This document shows positions 1 through 8,751 of a stretch of 64,000 nucleotides of DNA, one piece after another; positions within the stretch are counted from its first letter, which is position 1; each line of letters opens with the position of its first letter. Origin of the DNA: Streptomyces noursei ATCC 11455. Its GTDB lineage: Bacteria > Actinomycetota > Actinomycetes > Streptomycetales > Streptomycetaceae. The position numbers and the translations under genes are program-made. The notes under the pieces were generated by a model. That model had not been told where the DNA came from. It saw only the letters and a program-made list of their open reading frames with translations, and did no database searches. Location: the NCBI RefSeq assembly GCF_001704275.1, contig NZ_CP011533.1, positions 8,928,001-8,992,000 on the forward strand, written 5' to 3'.

Positions 1-650
1 ATGGCCAGCCGCTGATCGAAGACGCCCAGCTTCACCGGCAGGGACTGGAGCACCCGGGCCTGCTCGCCCGCCGCGATGCACGGTCGGATGTTGCAGGCGT
101 AGTAATCGCTGTTCTCCACCGCGGACTTGGAGTACACGATGCGATAGGAGACACCGCGCTCCAGGTTGCGGATCTCGGTCGGATTGGGCGTGCCACCGGT
201 GTGCCACGGCGGGGCGTCGAAGCGCAGCACCTCGGAGGTCGCGGCGTCCTCGACCTGGAGGATGCGCTCCACGATCTGTGGCCCGGTGACCACTTCGACG
301 AGGTCGTCGGTGGCCTGCGGGTGCACCTGGCGCCGGTAGGTGCGGTAGGCGTCCATGGCCACCAGATGGGCCTGTTGCAGCTCCTCGGTACGGGCGCTGG
401 CCAGGCGCCCGAGGCCGATGGAGGGTTCGATCGGTGCGATGCCGGAGCGATCGGGACCGTGGCTGGTGGCCAGGCCCAGGTGGATGAGCCGGGCGAGGGT
501 GTGTTCCGCGTCGGCTGGCGGCCGGCCAAGCCGCCGGGCCAGTGCGGCGACGGTGGTGGGGCCGGTGTCCAACATGGCCAGATAGGTGGTGGCCTCGGTT
601 GCCGACAGGCCGAGACGGATGAGGTGGGCCGGCCGGTCGTCGTCGCTCAT
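1..650 (-). CDS. TrmB/HTH-type transcriptional regulator, partial (3' end outside window)
   Basis: Reading the minus strand from an ATG at 650 gives an open frame running off the left edge. The N-terminus (MSDDDRPAHLIRLGLSATEA) continues into a winged-helix of the TrmB kind: a 'GLSATEATTYLAMLDTGP' helix and then a recognition region with 'TVAALARRLGRPPADAEHTL'. Downstream residues (about 95-215) include 'EVVTGPQIVERILQVEDAA', the linker/effector region seen in Streptomyces TrmB-LuxR hybrid regulators. Such proteins usually end in a LuxR-type HTH, which would lie outside the window. A GGAG ribosome site sits 7 nt before the ATG. Ligand and targets cannot be told. The family call is from motif resemblance only. 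Confidence 0.7.
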   Translation of the reverse strand, partial: MSDDDRPAHLIRLGLSATEATTYLAMLDTGPTTVAALARRLGRPPADAEHTLARLIHLGLATSHGPDRSGIAPIEPSIGLGRLASARTEELQQAHLVAMDAYRTYRRQVHPQATDDLVEVVTGPQIVERILQVEDAATSEVLRFDAPPWHTGGTPNPTEIRNLERGVSYRIVYSKSAVENSDYYACNIRPCIAAGEQARVLQSLPVKLGVFDQRLA

Positions 651-995
651 GGGGGGCTCCGGGCGGGTGGGGGGCTGAGGGGGAAGCCCGCGCGCTCGCG
701 GACGTGGGGTTGCGAGGCGCGAGGGTCATGTGGGGCGTCGTTGTCTACCACAGGCTGCCCCGGCGACCCCGCTTGCGACAGCCCTTCGACACCGACCGCG
801 CGGGCCGGTGAAACGCGGTCCCGCCGTACGGTGAACACCCGGTGGATGCCGTTCGACCGGTGCATTCCGCTGATCCCGCCCATGCGGGGCATCGGATTCC
901 CGGCAGGAGTGATGAGTGTGGGCCCACCGATACCGATGGGCCCACACTCATCACTCATGCCGCGCCAAAGAACGGGCATCTCCGGAATTCCGGAA
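651..995. other. intergenic region, no gene supported
   Basis: This 345-bp gap holds the upstream region of the TrmB-like gene and the 3' flank of the phosphatase gene. Short overlapping frames on both strands have poor ribosome sites and non-coding-like composition, so none is called. The only clear structure is the long hairpin at 911-952. Confidence 0.5.
911..952. terminator. 16-bp perfect inverted repeat, likely terminator
   Basis: Arms 911-926 (GATGAGTGTGGGCCCA) and 937-952 are perfectly complementary around a 10-nt loop. The element lies 44 bp past the stop of the minus-strand HAD phosphatase gene, the expected place for an intrinsic terminator. As in many actinomycete terminators there is no U-tract. 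Confidence 0.7.
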
Positions 996-1577
996 TCAAC
1001 TCAACTGTCCGTCATAGTCAGGAAGCTTGAACCCCTTCTCGTAGTGTCCGCCCTCGAAGTCGGTGCTGCGATTACCGACATCGGCGACGAGCGTGTAGCC
1101 CTGCGCCTCGTACTTCTTCCGGCAGCCGAGCTTCACCTCGGCCTTGCCGGGACTGTCGCCGTGCGGCTTGAGGCAGAGGCCGTCGACGGTGTACCCGGCC
1201 GACCTGAGCTCCTCGGTCGTGGAGCCCTGCTCGTCGGCGCCGCGATAGGACGCGAACAGCACCGCAGCGCCGTGCTCGTGCGCGTAGACGGTGGCCTTGA
1301 GGATCGCCTCGATCGGCTTGCCCCTGTCGTAGTGCGTCGCCAGGGACGTGTTGTCGATGTCCAGGACGACCGCGGGCTTCTGGCCGGGCGTGCCCTGGGC
1401 CAGGCGGCCCTTGAGGTAGTCCTGGAGGGACGCGGCGACCGGCGCGACGTCGCCCAGCCACTCGCGCTCGCTCGGCAGCGCGCTCGGGCGGCCGGCCCCC
1501 TGCGCCGAGAGGGGCACGGCCAGCAACATGCCCAGCGCCGCCCCCAGCGCAAGGGCGGCCCTCTTCCCCGTGACCAT
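996..1577 (-). CDS. secreted HAD-superfamily acid phosphatase (class B-like)
   Basis: 193 residues from an ATG at 1577 that is preceded by a GGTGGAAAG ribosome site. Residues about 4-28 form a Sec signal (KR, then a hydrophobic Ala/Leu core, ending near SAQGAG). The HAD nucleophile motif DxDxT is present as VVLDIDNTSL (Asp73, Asp75). Later segments (VLFASYRGADEQ and VADVGNRSTDFEGG) fit HAD motifs II-III of the acid phosphatase/5'-nucleotidase branch. It is probably exported and removes phosphate from small organic phosphates. A longer frame continues upstream, but the signal peptide and ribosome site decide the start. Substrate is unknown. The gene looks monocistronic, with a hairpin terminator downstream. 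Confidence 0.85.
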   Translation of the reverse strand: MVTGKRAALALGAALGMLLAVPLSAQGAGRPSALPSEREWLGDVAPVAASLQDYLKGRLAQGTPGQKPAVVLDIDNTSLATHYDRGKPIEAILKATVYAHEHGAAVLFASYRGADEQGSTTEELRSAGYTVDGLCLKPHGDSPGKAEVKLGCRKKYEAQGYTLVADVGNRSTDFEGGHYEKGFKLPDYDGQLS

Positions 1578-1830
1578 CTTTCCACCACTCCTTGTCGTGT
1601 GCTTTTCGTGTGCGTTCCGCTCGGTGGTCGACAGGGGAATTCCGGACCGGATCACGGGACATCGCGGCAGCCGTCGTCGTCCGGGGAGGAGAATTCCGGC
1701 ACCGGAATCCCCGTAGTCACCCGGATCATTGCTACCTGAATCAGCGAACGCGTGGTGTCCACCTCGTGCCAATGGCCACGATGGGCGGGCAACGCGAAAG
1801 CGGCCGCGCCGGCCGCCGACTTCAGAATTC

Positions 1831-3090
1831 CTAGGTCTCCGCGTCGTCCGCACCGGCGAAGTGGTCGGCCAACTCCCTCGGCAGCGCCGGGACATCGACG
1901 GGAACGCCGTCGGCGCGCAGTGAGGCGGTGGCGGCGCAGCCGGCGGCCACCGCCTGCCGCGCCGCCACCGGCGAGGTGAGCGTGGGACCGCCCGCGCGCA
2001 CGAAATCCACGAACTCGGCCACCAGCCGCGGATCGGCCCCACCGTGCCCGCCGTCGTCCGAGGGCACCTCGACCACCAGATCGGCGTCCGTGCGGTAGCC
2101 GCTGCGCCGGATGTTCCACACCTTCACCACGGCACCCTCGGTGTCACCGAAGTTCTCCAGCCGGCCGTGGGTGCCGATGACGGTGTAGTTGCGCCAGTAG
2201 TCCGGCGTGTAATGGCACTGCTGATACGTGGCGAACACGCCGTTGTCCAGCCGCATGGTCATCATCGAGAGGTCCTCGACGTCGACCACGTCGTTCAGGC
2301 CGGTCAGGGAGGACGGCGGCCAGTTCGTCTCGGGGGCGAACCACTCGGTCAACGTCCGCTCGCCCTGCCCGCCCCGTGCCGTGATGTCGCCGTAGACGGT
2401 CAGCCCGCCCATCGCCTGGGTCCGCACGGTGTAACCGCCGGCCAGCCAGTGGATCACGTCGATGTCGTGCGCGCCCTTCTGCAGCAGCAGACCAGTGGTG
2501 CGGCGCCGGTCCGCGTGCCAGTCCTTGAAGTAGAAGTCGCCGCCGTGGCCGACGAAGTGACGGCACCAGACGGCCTTGACCTCGCCGATGACGCCCTCGA
2601 CGACCAGGTCGCGCATGGTCCGGATGACCGGCATGTGCCGCATGTTGTGACCGACGTAGAGCCTGGTGCCGGTGCGCCGCGCCGCGTCCAGTACGCGGTC
2701 GCACCCCGCGGTGGTGATGGCCAGCGGCTTGTCGACGAAGACCGCGACGCCGGCCTCCAGGAAGGCGACGGCCAACTCCTCATGGGTGTCGTCCGGCGTC
2801 GTCAGGATCACCCCGTCCGGTCCGGCGGCGAGCAACCGGTGGTGGTCGGCGTACCCGACGGCTTCCGGATACAGCTCCCGGCCGCGTTCCCGACGGGCCG
2901 CGACCGGGTCGCAGACCGCCACCACCTTCGCCGGCAGGCGCCCTTCGGCGATGTGCCGGCCGAGCGTTCCCCGCATGCCGAGGCCCACGACGGCGAGCCG
3001 CAGCTCCCGCTGCTTCGGTGTCACCGACGTTTCCTGTGGCCGTGGTTCCTGCTGGTCGCTCTGCTCTTGCCGGGTGCGGGACAACGTCAT
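1831..3090 (-). CDS. Gfo/Idh/MocA family oxidoreductase
   Basis: 419 residues from ATG at 3090 with a GGAAAGG ribosome site. After a polar N-terminal extension of about 30 residues comes a Rossmann fold (LRLAVVGLGMRGTLGRHIAE), the family EKP-type signature as VFVDKPLAITTAGCD, and a C-terminal substrate domain with GLLLQKGAHDIDVIHWLAGG, whose Asp/His are the usual catalytic positions. It should oxidise a sugar, inositol or related polyol with NAD(P). It is transcribed divergently from the DUF2264 gene across a 184-bp region with heptameric repeats, which suggests joint control of a carbohydrate function. No transporter is adjacent. Family is certain, substrate unknown. Confidence 0.9.
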   Translation of the reverse strand: MTLSRTRQEQSDQQEPRPQETSVTPKQRELRLAVVGLGMRGTLGRHIAEGRLPAKVVAVCDPVAARRERGRELYPEAVGYADHHRLLAAGPDGVILTTPDDTHEELAVAFLEAGVAVFVDKPLAITTAGCDRVLDAARRTGTRLYVGHNMRHMPVIRTMRDLVVEGVIGEVKAVWCRHFVGHGGDFYFKDWHADRRRTTGLLLQKGAHDIDVIHWLAGGYTVRTQAMGGLTVYGDITARGGQGERTLTEWFAPETNWPPSSLTGLNDVVDVEDLSMMTMRLDNGVFATYQQCHYTPDYWRNYTVIGTHGRLENFGDTEGAVVKVWNIRRSGYRTDADLVVEVPSDDGGHGGADPRLVAEFVDFVRAGGPTLTSPVAARQAVAAGCAATASLRADGVPVDVPALPRELADHFAGADDAET

Positions 3091-3106
3091 CAGCCTTTCC
3101 GTCGAT

Positions 3107-3148
3107 GGCAGTGGGCAGTGGGCATCGGGCAGTAGGCGGTGGGCATCG
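3107..3148. repeat. degenerate 7-bp tandem repeat in a divergent promoter region
   Basis: Six consecutive heptamers of the form GGCAGTG/GGCATCG/GGCGGTG fill 3107-3148, followed by a run of G. They sit just upstream of the Gfo/Idh/MocA start (3090, minus) and about 130 bp upstream of the DUF2264 start (3275, plus). Either a regulatory iteron or a slippage-prone simple repeat. Confidence 0.6.
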
Positions 3149-3274
3149 GGGGGGGCGAGAGGGAGGCGGCTGAAGGCGCCCTGCGCCCCGTCCGTTTCGC
3201 ATGCTTGTGACCGTCGCCGGGCGCCGGTCATGCTGGCGCGGGGCACACCCGAGCTCACCATCCCAAGGAGCCGC

Positions 3275-5461
3275 ATGTCGCGCACGAGCCGGACGGGACC
3301 GCCGCTGCCGCCCGAGGACCGCACGCTGTCGCCCTTCACGGGGTACGGCCGCGACCACTGGCTGGCCCTCGCCGACCATCTGCTGGCGGACGTGCATCGG
3401 TTCGCCTCCCCTTCCGGTGCGCGCATCGTGCTGCCCGGCAGGCCCTCGTCCTCGGGCGCCGACTCCGACCAACTCGAAGGCTTCGCCCGCACGTTCCTGC
3501 TGCTGGCCTTCCGAACCGCGGGCTGCGACGGGCACGCGCCCGCCGGGCTGCTCCAGTCCTACGCCGAGGGTATCGGCGCCGGCACCGACCCGGGGCACCC
3601 CGAGGCATGGCCGGTCCTCGGCCAGGAATGCCGGCAGACGCTCGTCGAGGCGTGCTCCCTGGCGCTCGGTCTGCACCTGACGCGGCCGTGGTTGTGGGAC
3701 CACTTGCCGGGCGCGGTGCAGGAACGGGTCGTGGAGTGGTTGCAGGGTGCCTGGGGACTGCGGATCCCCGACAACAACTGGCACATGTTCCGGGTGATCG
3801 TCGGCGAGTTCCTGGCCGGCGTCGGCGGTGCCCACGACCGCGTCGAGATGGACGCCGACCTGGCACGCACCGAGGACTTCTACGTGGGCGACGGCTGGTA
3901 CCGCGACGGCGGCGACGCCCGCACCGCGGACAACTTCGACCACTACAACGGCTGGGCCCTGCACACCTACCCTGTCCTGTGGGCCCTGATGGCCGGCGGG
4001 CGCGTGGCCGGCGAAGCGGACGGGATCGATCCAGCGGGCGGCGTGGGCCGGACGGACGGCGCGGGCCGGGCGGGTCGGGACCGCCTGGTGGTGTTCAGGG
4101 CGCGGCTGCGGCGGTTCCTGACGGACTATGCGCTGTTCTTCGGGGCGGACGGCGCGCCCGTGCACCAGGGCCGTTCGCTGATCTACCGGTTCGCGGCGGT
4201 CACCGCCCCGTGGCTGGGCGCGCTGGTCGACGCGACTCCGCTCGGCCCGGGCCAGACCCGGCGGCTGGCCAGCGGGGCGCTGCGGCACTTCACCGACCGC
4301 GGATTCCGCGACCGGCACGGGATCGCCACCCTCGGCTGGTACGGGCCGTATCCGCCGCTGGCGCAGAGCTATTCCGGCCCGGCGTCCCCGTACTGGCTTT
4401 CCAAAGCCTTCCTCGGCCTGCTGTTGCCGGCCGACCACCCCTGCTGGACGCGGCCGGAGGAGCCGCTCCCCGTCGAACGGGGCGACCGGGTCGCGGCCCT
4501 GCCTGTCCCCGGTTTCGTGCTCTCCGCGACCCGCGCGGACGGCATCGTCCGGCTCGTCAACCACGGCAGCGACAACTACGCGACGGGCGACCACGGCAGC
4601 GGCGAACCGGGACCTGGCGGCCGCGCGGGCGGGCACTACTCGGCGGTGCGTACGGCCGGGGATCCGCACTACTCGCGGTTCGCCTACTCCACGGCGACCG
4701 GACCGTGCCTGGTCCCGGACGACCCTCCCGGTCGCCTGCTGGCCGACAACCACGTCGCGCTGTGCCACCCCGCGTTCGGGCTGTCGCGTCGCACCCGCAT
4801 CCACCGCCTGCGCCTCCACGACCGCTACGCCGCGTCCTGGCACCAACCCGCCTGGCACCGGCCTGCCTGGCATCCGTCGGCCCGGCCCCAACCTGCCTGG
4901 CCCGACGGCGCGGCGGCCGAGGAGGCCCGGATCGAGACCGCGAGCGTCATCTGGGGAGCGTACGAACTGCGGGCCCATCTGGTCGACGCGCCCGCGTACC
5001 TGCCGCTGCACGACAGCGGCTGGCAGATCGCGGGGGAGCGGCCGCCGCACGTCAGGACCGTCGGCCGGCGCGCCGAGGCAGCCACCGACGGCGGCCTGAC
5101 CAGCACATTCGTCTCCCTCGCCGGTCACACCGAGGTCGCCGTGGCGACCGCGGAGGGCACCAGTGCCTTCGGCCGCCACACGGCCGTTCCCCACGCCACC
5201 GGCCGGCGCACCACGAGCCGGACCGTGCACGTCGCCCTGGTCGGCCTCACCGGGCGGGGCGCGGACCCCGCACCGCCGGCCGTAGGATGCGCCGTCGACG
5301 GGACGACGGTCACCGCCGACTTTCCCGACGGCACCCGGGTGCTGGTGGCGCTCGGCGCGGATCCGGCGTGGTCGCCCGTGGTGGGCGGGGTGCCGCTGAC
5401 CGGATCGGTGCGGTACGCCCGACTGTCCCCGGAGGAGGAACCGGTGGTCGTTCCCGGCTGA
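3275..5461 (+). CDS. DUF2264 domain-containing protein
   Basis: 728 residues. The ATG at 3275 is chosen because AAGGAG lies 4 nt upstream, although the frame is open further 5'. The N-terminal half carries the DUF2264 alpha-barrel features: 'SSSGADSDQLEGFARTFLLL', 'GLRIPDNNWHMFRVIVGEF', 'VGDGWYRDGGDARTADNFDH' and 'HYNGWALHTYPVLW'. The C-terminal half is beta-rich with Trp/His-rich Pro-Ala-Trp repeats around residues 510-550. Related barrel proteins include glycoside hydrolases acting on uronic or unsaturated sugars, so a carbohydrate role together with the divergent oxidoreductase is plausible but inferred. No signal peptide is visible. No biochemical activity is assigned here. Confidence 0.85.
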   Translation: MSRTSRTGPPLPPEDRTLSPFTGYGRDHWLALADHLLADVHRFASPSGARIVLPGRPSSSGADSDQLEGFARTFLLLAFRTAGCDGHAPAGLLQSYAEGIGAGTDPGHPEAWPVLGQECRQTLVEACSLALGLHLTRPWLWDHLPGAVQERVVEWLQGAWGLRIPDNNWHMFRVIVGEFLAGVGGAHDRVEMDADLARTEDFYVGDGWYRDGGDARTADNFDHYNGWALHTYPVLWALMAGGRVAGEADGIDPAGGVGRTDGAGRAGRDRLVVFRARLRRFLTDYALFFGADGAPVHQGRSLIYRFAAVTAPWLGALVDATPLGPGQTRRLASGALRHFTDRGFRDRHGIATLGWYGPYPPLAQSYSGPASPYWLSKAFLGLLLPADHPCWTRPEEPLPVERGDRVAALPVPGFVLSATRADGIVRLVNHGSDNYATGDHGSGEPGPGGRAGGHYSAVRTAGDPHYSRFAYSTATGPCLVPDDPPGRLLADNHVALCHPAFGLSRRTRIHRLRLHDRYAASWHQPAWHRPAWHPSARPQPAWPDGAAAEEARIETASVIWGAYELRAHLVDAPAYLPLHDSGWQIAGERPPHVRTVGRRAEAATDGGLTSTFVSLAGHTEVAVATAEGTSAFGRHTAVPHATGRRTTSRTVHVALVGLTGRGADPAPPAVGCAVDGTTVTADFPDGTRVLVALGADPAWSPVVGGVPLTGSVRYARLSPEEEPVVVPG

Positions 5462-5498
5462 GCGCAGCTGCCGCAACATGCACAGAAGAGGGCAATCC

Positions 5499-5525
5499 AT
5501 GACCGGCCTTTTGCGAACCGGTTGA
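5499..5525 (+). other. possible 8-residue leader ORF
   Basis: A GAAGAGGG ribosome-like site precedes an ATG that opens an eight-codon frame (MTGLLRTG) ending in TGA, 175 bp before the TPR-like gene. It may be a translated leader or chance. No attenuator hairpin was recognised. Confidence 0.2.
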
Positions 5526-5699
5526 AAGTATGTGCTCAGTGGGTGAAGGTTCTGGACGAGGATGTTCTGGAATCGGATTGGATGCGTCTGGGTATCGGGT
5601 GCGTCTCGGAGTTCGGGCGGCGGATTGCGCGCCCGGCCGTCGCCCGTACGATGCCGGAACTCCGTCCCGTCCGCACCTCATCCGGAAGGCCATCGCGGA

Positions 5700-6650
5700 A
5701 TGCCCGTCTTCAGACGCCGCAAAGGCAGCCGTCCCCGCATGCTCCCCGAACTCGACGATGCCGCCCTGGGCCAGGTCCGGCGCCGCGTCGAGACCTGCTG
5801 GGACCGCGGTTCGCTCGATACGGCTGTCATGGCCCTGTTGAAGGATGTGCTCGGCGAGGTAGGTGACGACTGGGACCGCAAGGCACACCGCCTGCGTGTG
5901 CTCGCCGGATCCGCGGGGCGGGCGCTGCCCAGCATCTGGCGGGAGCACAACCCCCGCAATCCGGATGCCTTGTTGCTGCACGCCTGGTCGGACGTGTTGC
6001 AGGCCGGGCAGCAGGGTTCGTCCATAGACCTCGACGCCACCCTGGCGACCTGCCGCCTGGCGGCCGAGCTGGTGCCCGCCGACCCGACGCCCTGGACCCT
6101 GCACCTGGCCACGCTCCGCCTGCAGCGGCGCCCGTCCTCCGAACTGTCGGGGATCTGGCGCGAGATCAAGGCCCGCGACCCGTGGAACCGTGAGGCCCAC
6201 CTCCAGGCACTGGGCTACCTCTCGCCGGACGAGTGCGGCTCCAGCGGCCAGGTGTTGGAACTGCTCGACAGCGTCCGCTCCGCGATGCCCCCGAACGCCC
6301 CCGCGGTGGGCCTGGAACTCGCCGCCCTCGTCCGCAGCCACCAGCGGGACATCGGCCCCGGCGGGATGGTGGCCCTCGGTGCGGGCGAGTTCTGGCGCCG
6401 GCACGACGCCGTCACGGTGCTCGACCATGCCGCGCACTACTGGCCGGGCCAGGGCTTCCTCCGCCATGCGCAGGCGCTCGCCGACCTGAACCTGCTGGCC
6501 TACGCACTGATCAAGGCCACCCGCCCCGGTGAGGCCGCGAACGTACTGCGCGCCACCGGCGGTATGGCGGCGCCCTGGCCGTGGAACGCGGAGGGCGAAC
6601 CGCTGGAGCGGTTCTCCCACTACTACGCGCGCGCCCGCGAGACCGACTGA
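5700..6650 (+). CDS. TPR-like helical repeat protein, unknown function
   Basis: 316 residues beginning MPVFRRRKGSRPRMLPELDD. The ATG at 5700 follows a GGAAGG site 10 nt upstream. An upstream in-frame start is possible but lacks a ribosome site. The body is alpha-helical with repeated pattern segments such as 'NPRNPDALLLHAWSDVLQAG', 'LVPADPTPWTLHLATLRLQR' and 'AHYWPGQGFLRHAQALADLN', spaced about 35-40 residues, typical of tetratricopeptide solenoids. There is no signal peptide or membrane segment, so it is probably a cytoplasmic scaffold or adaptor. A GC hairpin follows the stop. Confidence 0.75.
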   Translation: MPVFRRRKGSRPRMLPELDDAALGQVRRRVETCWDRGSLDTAVMALLKDVLGEVGDDWDRKAHRLRVLAGSAGRALPSIWREHNPRNPDALLLHAWSDVLQAGQQGSSIDLDATLATCRLAAELVPADPTPWTLHLATLRLQRRPSSELSGIWREIKARDPWNREAHLQALGYLSPDECGSSGQVLELLDSVRSAMPPNAPAVGLELAALVRSHQRDIGPGGMVALGAGEFWRRHDAVTVLDHAAHYWPGQGFLRHAQALADLNLLAYALIKATRPGEAANVLRATGGMAAPWPWNAEGEPLERFSHYYARARETD

Positions 6651-6661
6651 CGAAGACCGTT

Positions 6662-6697
6662 CCGCACCGGCCGGCTCGGGTCGTCCAGCCGGTGCGG
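6662..6697 (+). terminator. hairpin after TPR-like gene
   Basis: CCGCACCGGC at 6662-6671 pairs with 6688-6697 (10 bp, 16-nt loop), 12 bp after the stop codon at 6650. Position and stability fit a terminator. Confidence 0.6.
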
Positions 6698-6714
6698 CCG
6701 GTGACGTGCCCTCA

Positions 6715-6777
6715 CCTGAGGTGGGTCACGCGCCTGAGGTGGGTCACGCGCCTGAAGTGGGTCACACATACGACCCA
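6715..6777. repeat. three 18-bp tandem repeats plus inverted half-site (candidate operator)
   Basis: Units at 6715-6732 and 6733-6750 are identical (CCTGAGGTGGGTCACGCG). The third at 6751-6768 differs at three positions. The TGGGTC of the third copy (6758-6763) is also mirrored by GACCCA (6772-6777) with an 8-nt spacer. The array lies 100-160 bp upstream of the start at 6877, between a terminator and a gene, which suggests regulator binding sites. Confidence 0.6.
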
Positions 6778-6876
6778 TAGCCGGAACGAGTGGAATAACC
6801 GACTCTTTCCCGTGTCTCCCGAATGTCCCGGTCTCTCCCAGGGAATTTTCTCCTGGAAGAGCGTTGGGAGACCCGC

Positions 6877-7341
6877 ATGCGTAAGACCGTCGGCACCGGC
6901 CGCTCCGCGGCGACCGGCGGCCGACGCATGCTGTTCTGCCTGGCGTTGTTGGCCTTGTTGTTCACGGCGTTGACCACGGGCTACTCCGATGCGCAGGCAC
7001 CCCGGGCCGGCCGGTGCGCCGCCCGCGCCGACGCACTCGCCGACACCAGTGGCGCCCCCGCCCGCAGCAGTTCCGTGGACCGGCTCTGTGACACCACGGA
7101 ACATGTGCTGACGACGTCGGGGGACGGCGTGCACCACCATCCGGGCAATGGCTTCCGGCGGCTGTGCCACGCGACCGCCTGCCATCTGCGCCCGCATGTC
7201 CCGACCGGGCCGAACGGCAAGGCCCTGCGGGAATCCCCTGCCGAGGATCCCCTGACCGCGCCCGGACGCGCCGCCTCCTGGGCCGTCCTCCCGGCCGCCG
7301 GCACCGGCCTGCCCTCGCGGGTGACCGTTCTGCGCTGCTGA
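6877..7341 (+). CDS. membrane-anchored or secreted protein, unknown function
   Basis: 154 residues. ATG at 6877 is supported by TTGGGAG 6 nt upstream. An upstream frame exists but lacks support. Residues about 20-38 (MLFCLALLALLFTALTTGYS) form one hydrophobic segment after a basic N-terminus, so the protein is either signal-anchored or secreted. The rest is Cys/His containing (CAARADA, LCDTTEHVL, GVHHHPGNGF, LCHATACHL), which could form disulfides outside the cell. No family was recognised. The small Pro-rich gene 112 bp downstream may be co-transcribed. Confidence 0.65.
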   Translation: MRKTVGTGRSAATGGRRMLFCLALLALLFTALTTGYSDAQAPRAGRCAARADALADTSGAPARSSSVDRLCDTTEHVLTTSGDGVHHHPGNGFRRLCHATACHLRPHVPTGPNGKALRESPAEDPLTAPGRAASWAVLPAAGTGLPSRVTVLRC

Positions 7342-7452
7342 GCGGGCCCGGTCGCGTCTCCACGCCCCGCCCTCCTCCCTGTGAGGGCACCCGGGGTCGT
7401 CGCGGCCTGCCGCATCAGCGTCCACGATCACCCGCACCGCAGGAGTTCCGGC

Positions 7453-7812
7453 ATGCCCGCCGACATCTTCGCCGCTCTCGCCGCGCTCGTACGCGCCGAG
7501 GCCAGCCGCAACGCACCCCGGTCCGAGCCGAGCCCGACGTCCCCCGCCCCACAGGACGAACCGCCCACACCACCGAACCCGCCCACGTCGCCGCATCCGG
7601 GCACCCCCGTGCCCGCCCAGCACACACCCCCGCCGGCCAGACCGGAGCGGGCGACCGCGCCGCCCGTCGCCTCCTCCCCGGCCGGCCGCCCTCTGCGCGT
7701 CCGGCTGCTGCGGACGCTCCGGCCCCTGCGCGCGCTCTGGGCGCTGCTCGCCGCGGCCGTGCGCCGACGTCGTACCGGTACCACCGAGAACAGTCCGGCG
7801 CCCGACTCCTGA
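7453..7812 (+). CDS. proline-rich small protein, unknown function
   Basis: 119 residues from ATG at 7453 with AGGAG 7 nt upstream. A short helical N-terminus (MPADIFAALAALVRAEASRN) is followed by a Pro/Ser/Thr-rich disordered stretch (about residues 25-75). It ends in a basic amphipathic segment (RLLRTLRPLRALWALLAAAVRRRR type), which may be membrane- or nucleic-acid-interacting. It lies in the same orientation as the preceding membrane protein and may belong to its transcription unit. No family recognised. Confidence 0.6.
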   Translation: MPADIFAALAALVRAEASRNAPRSEPSPTSPAPQDEPPTPPNPPTSPHPGTPVPAQHTPPPARPERATAPPVASSPAGRPLRVRLLRTLRPLRALWALLAAAVRRRRTGTTENSPAPDS

Positions 7813-7960
7813 CGGCCGGCGCCCAGGCATCGCCGGTGGCGGGACGGCGCGACGGGGCAGGCATCTGTCGTCTCCGTCGTTCCGTCCCCGATCCGCGGGC
7901 GAAATCCGTTTGCCGCCCGGTCCGGACCGCCTCGATAGTGACAGGCCGGAGGTGACGACT

Positions 7961-8449
7961 ATGGACGGCGTGGTGCTGGCGCTCTCGGCGCGCGACCTGG
8001 AGCCGGACGATCTGGCGGCCTGCACGTGGTCGGGGTCCGCACTGCATCTTGACTCCGTGGCGGCGCAGTTGGCGCGCGCCCGGCTCGGTGCGGTGGACTA
8101 CCTGGCGATCTGCCCGCCGTCGGGTCTGCCGGTGGCCATCGGCGGAGTGGACTACTCGGTCCGGGAGGGCGCCGGCACGCTGTGGCAGCTGGCGGTGCAC
8201 CCCGCACTGCAGTCCTGCGGGATCGGCAGTTTCCTGATCGGGGCGGCCGAACAGCGCATCAGGTCGCGCGGGCTCGGGAGGGCCGAACTCGCCGTCGAGG
8301 AGAGCAATCCCCGGGCGCGGGCGCTGTACGAGCGACTGGGCTATGTCGCGTACGACCGCCGACCCGATGGTTGGGACGAACTGGCGCCGGACGGTTCGGT
8401 GCGCCGCTACGAGACGGTGTGCACGGTGCTGCGGAAGCAGCTTGCCTGA
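7961..8449 (+). CDS. GNAT family N-acetyltransferase
   Basis: 162 residues from ATG at 7961, which has a strong GGAGGTGA site at 7948-7955. This outweighs a TTG further upstream. The GNAT fold is clear: motif A 'WQLAVHPALQSCGIGSFLIGAAE' holds the acetyl-CoA pyrophosphate loop (Q/R-x-x-G-x-G/A type, here SCGIGS), followed by 'AELAVEESNPRARALYERLGY', the classic motif B. The acceptor is unknown. The gene is convergent with the DHFR-like gene. Confidence 0.9.
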   Translation: MDGVVLALSARDLEPDDLAACTWSGSALHLDSVAAQLARARLGAVDYLAICPPSGLPVAIGGVDYSVREGAGTLWQLAVHPALQSCGIGSFLIGAAEQRIRSRGLGRAELAVEESNPRARALYERLGYVAYDRRPDGWDELAPDGSVRRYETVCTVLRKQLA

Positions 8450-8751
8450 CGGTCAACCTCCTTGGGACGGGGAAGAGTTGCCGTCGCCCCGCCCGTCGCC
8501 GCCCGTCCCTCGCGCCGTGCCCGTACGGCATAGGAGCCGAGGGGTAGGGCTGTGGCGGCGCGGGATGCGGTCCTGCCGACCACGAACCCTCAACCGGCAG
8601 GCCGCGCCGAGGATCCCGGCCCCGAGCATCGAGCCCGGTCCGATCACGACAGCGTCGAACGCGTCGAGGTGCCGCGGCGGTTCCGACGCCTCCGTGGAGC
8701 GCACGGGGCTTTCCCTGACCGGTCGACTCCTCGACGGCGCCGCATACGTGC
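8450..8751. other. intergenic region, possible Rossmann-like remnant
   Basis: Between convergent GNAT and DHFR-like genes. No intact gene is supported. On the minus strand around 8560-8700 a frame reads 'DAFDAVVIGPGSMLGAGILG', reminiscent of a dinucleotide-binding loop. It has no start, ribosome site or continuation, so it is at most a gene remnant. Confidence 0.3.

Noticed and set aside
2780..5500. 906-codon minus-strand open frame opposite the DUF2264 gene
   Set aside because: Antisense shadow of a strongly biased GC-rich gene. It has no ribosome site, recognisable motif or plausible start.
6715..6768. CRISPR or mobile-element end
   Set aside because: Three contiguous 18-bp units without spacers, and no transposase nearby.
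8560..8700. Rossmann-fold gene on the minus strand
   Set aside because: Only one short motif-like stretch without start, ribosome site or domain continuation.
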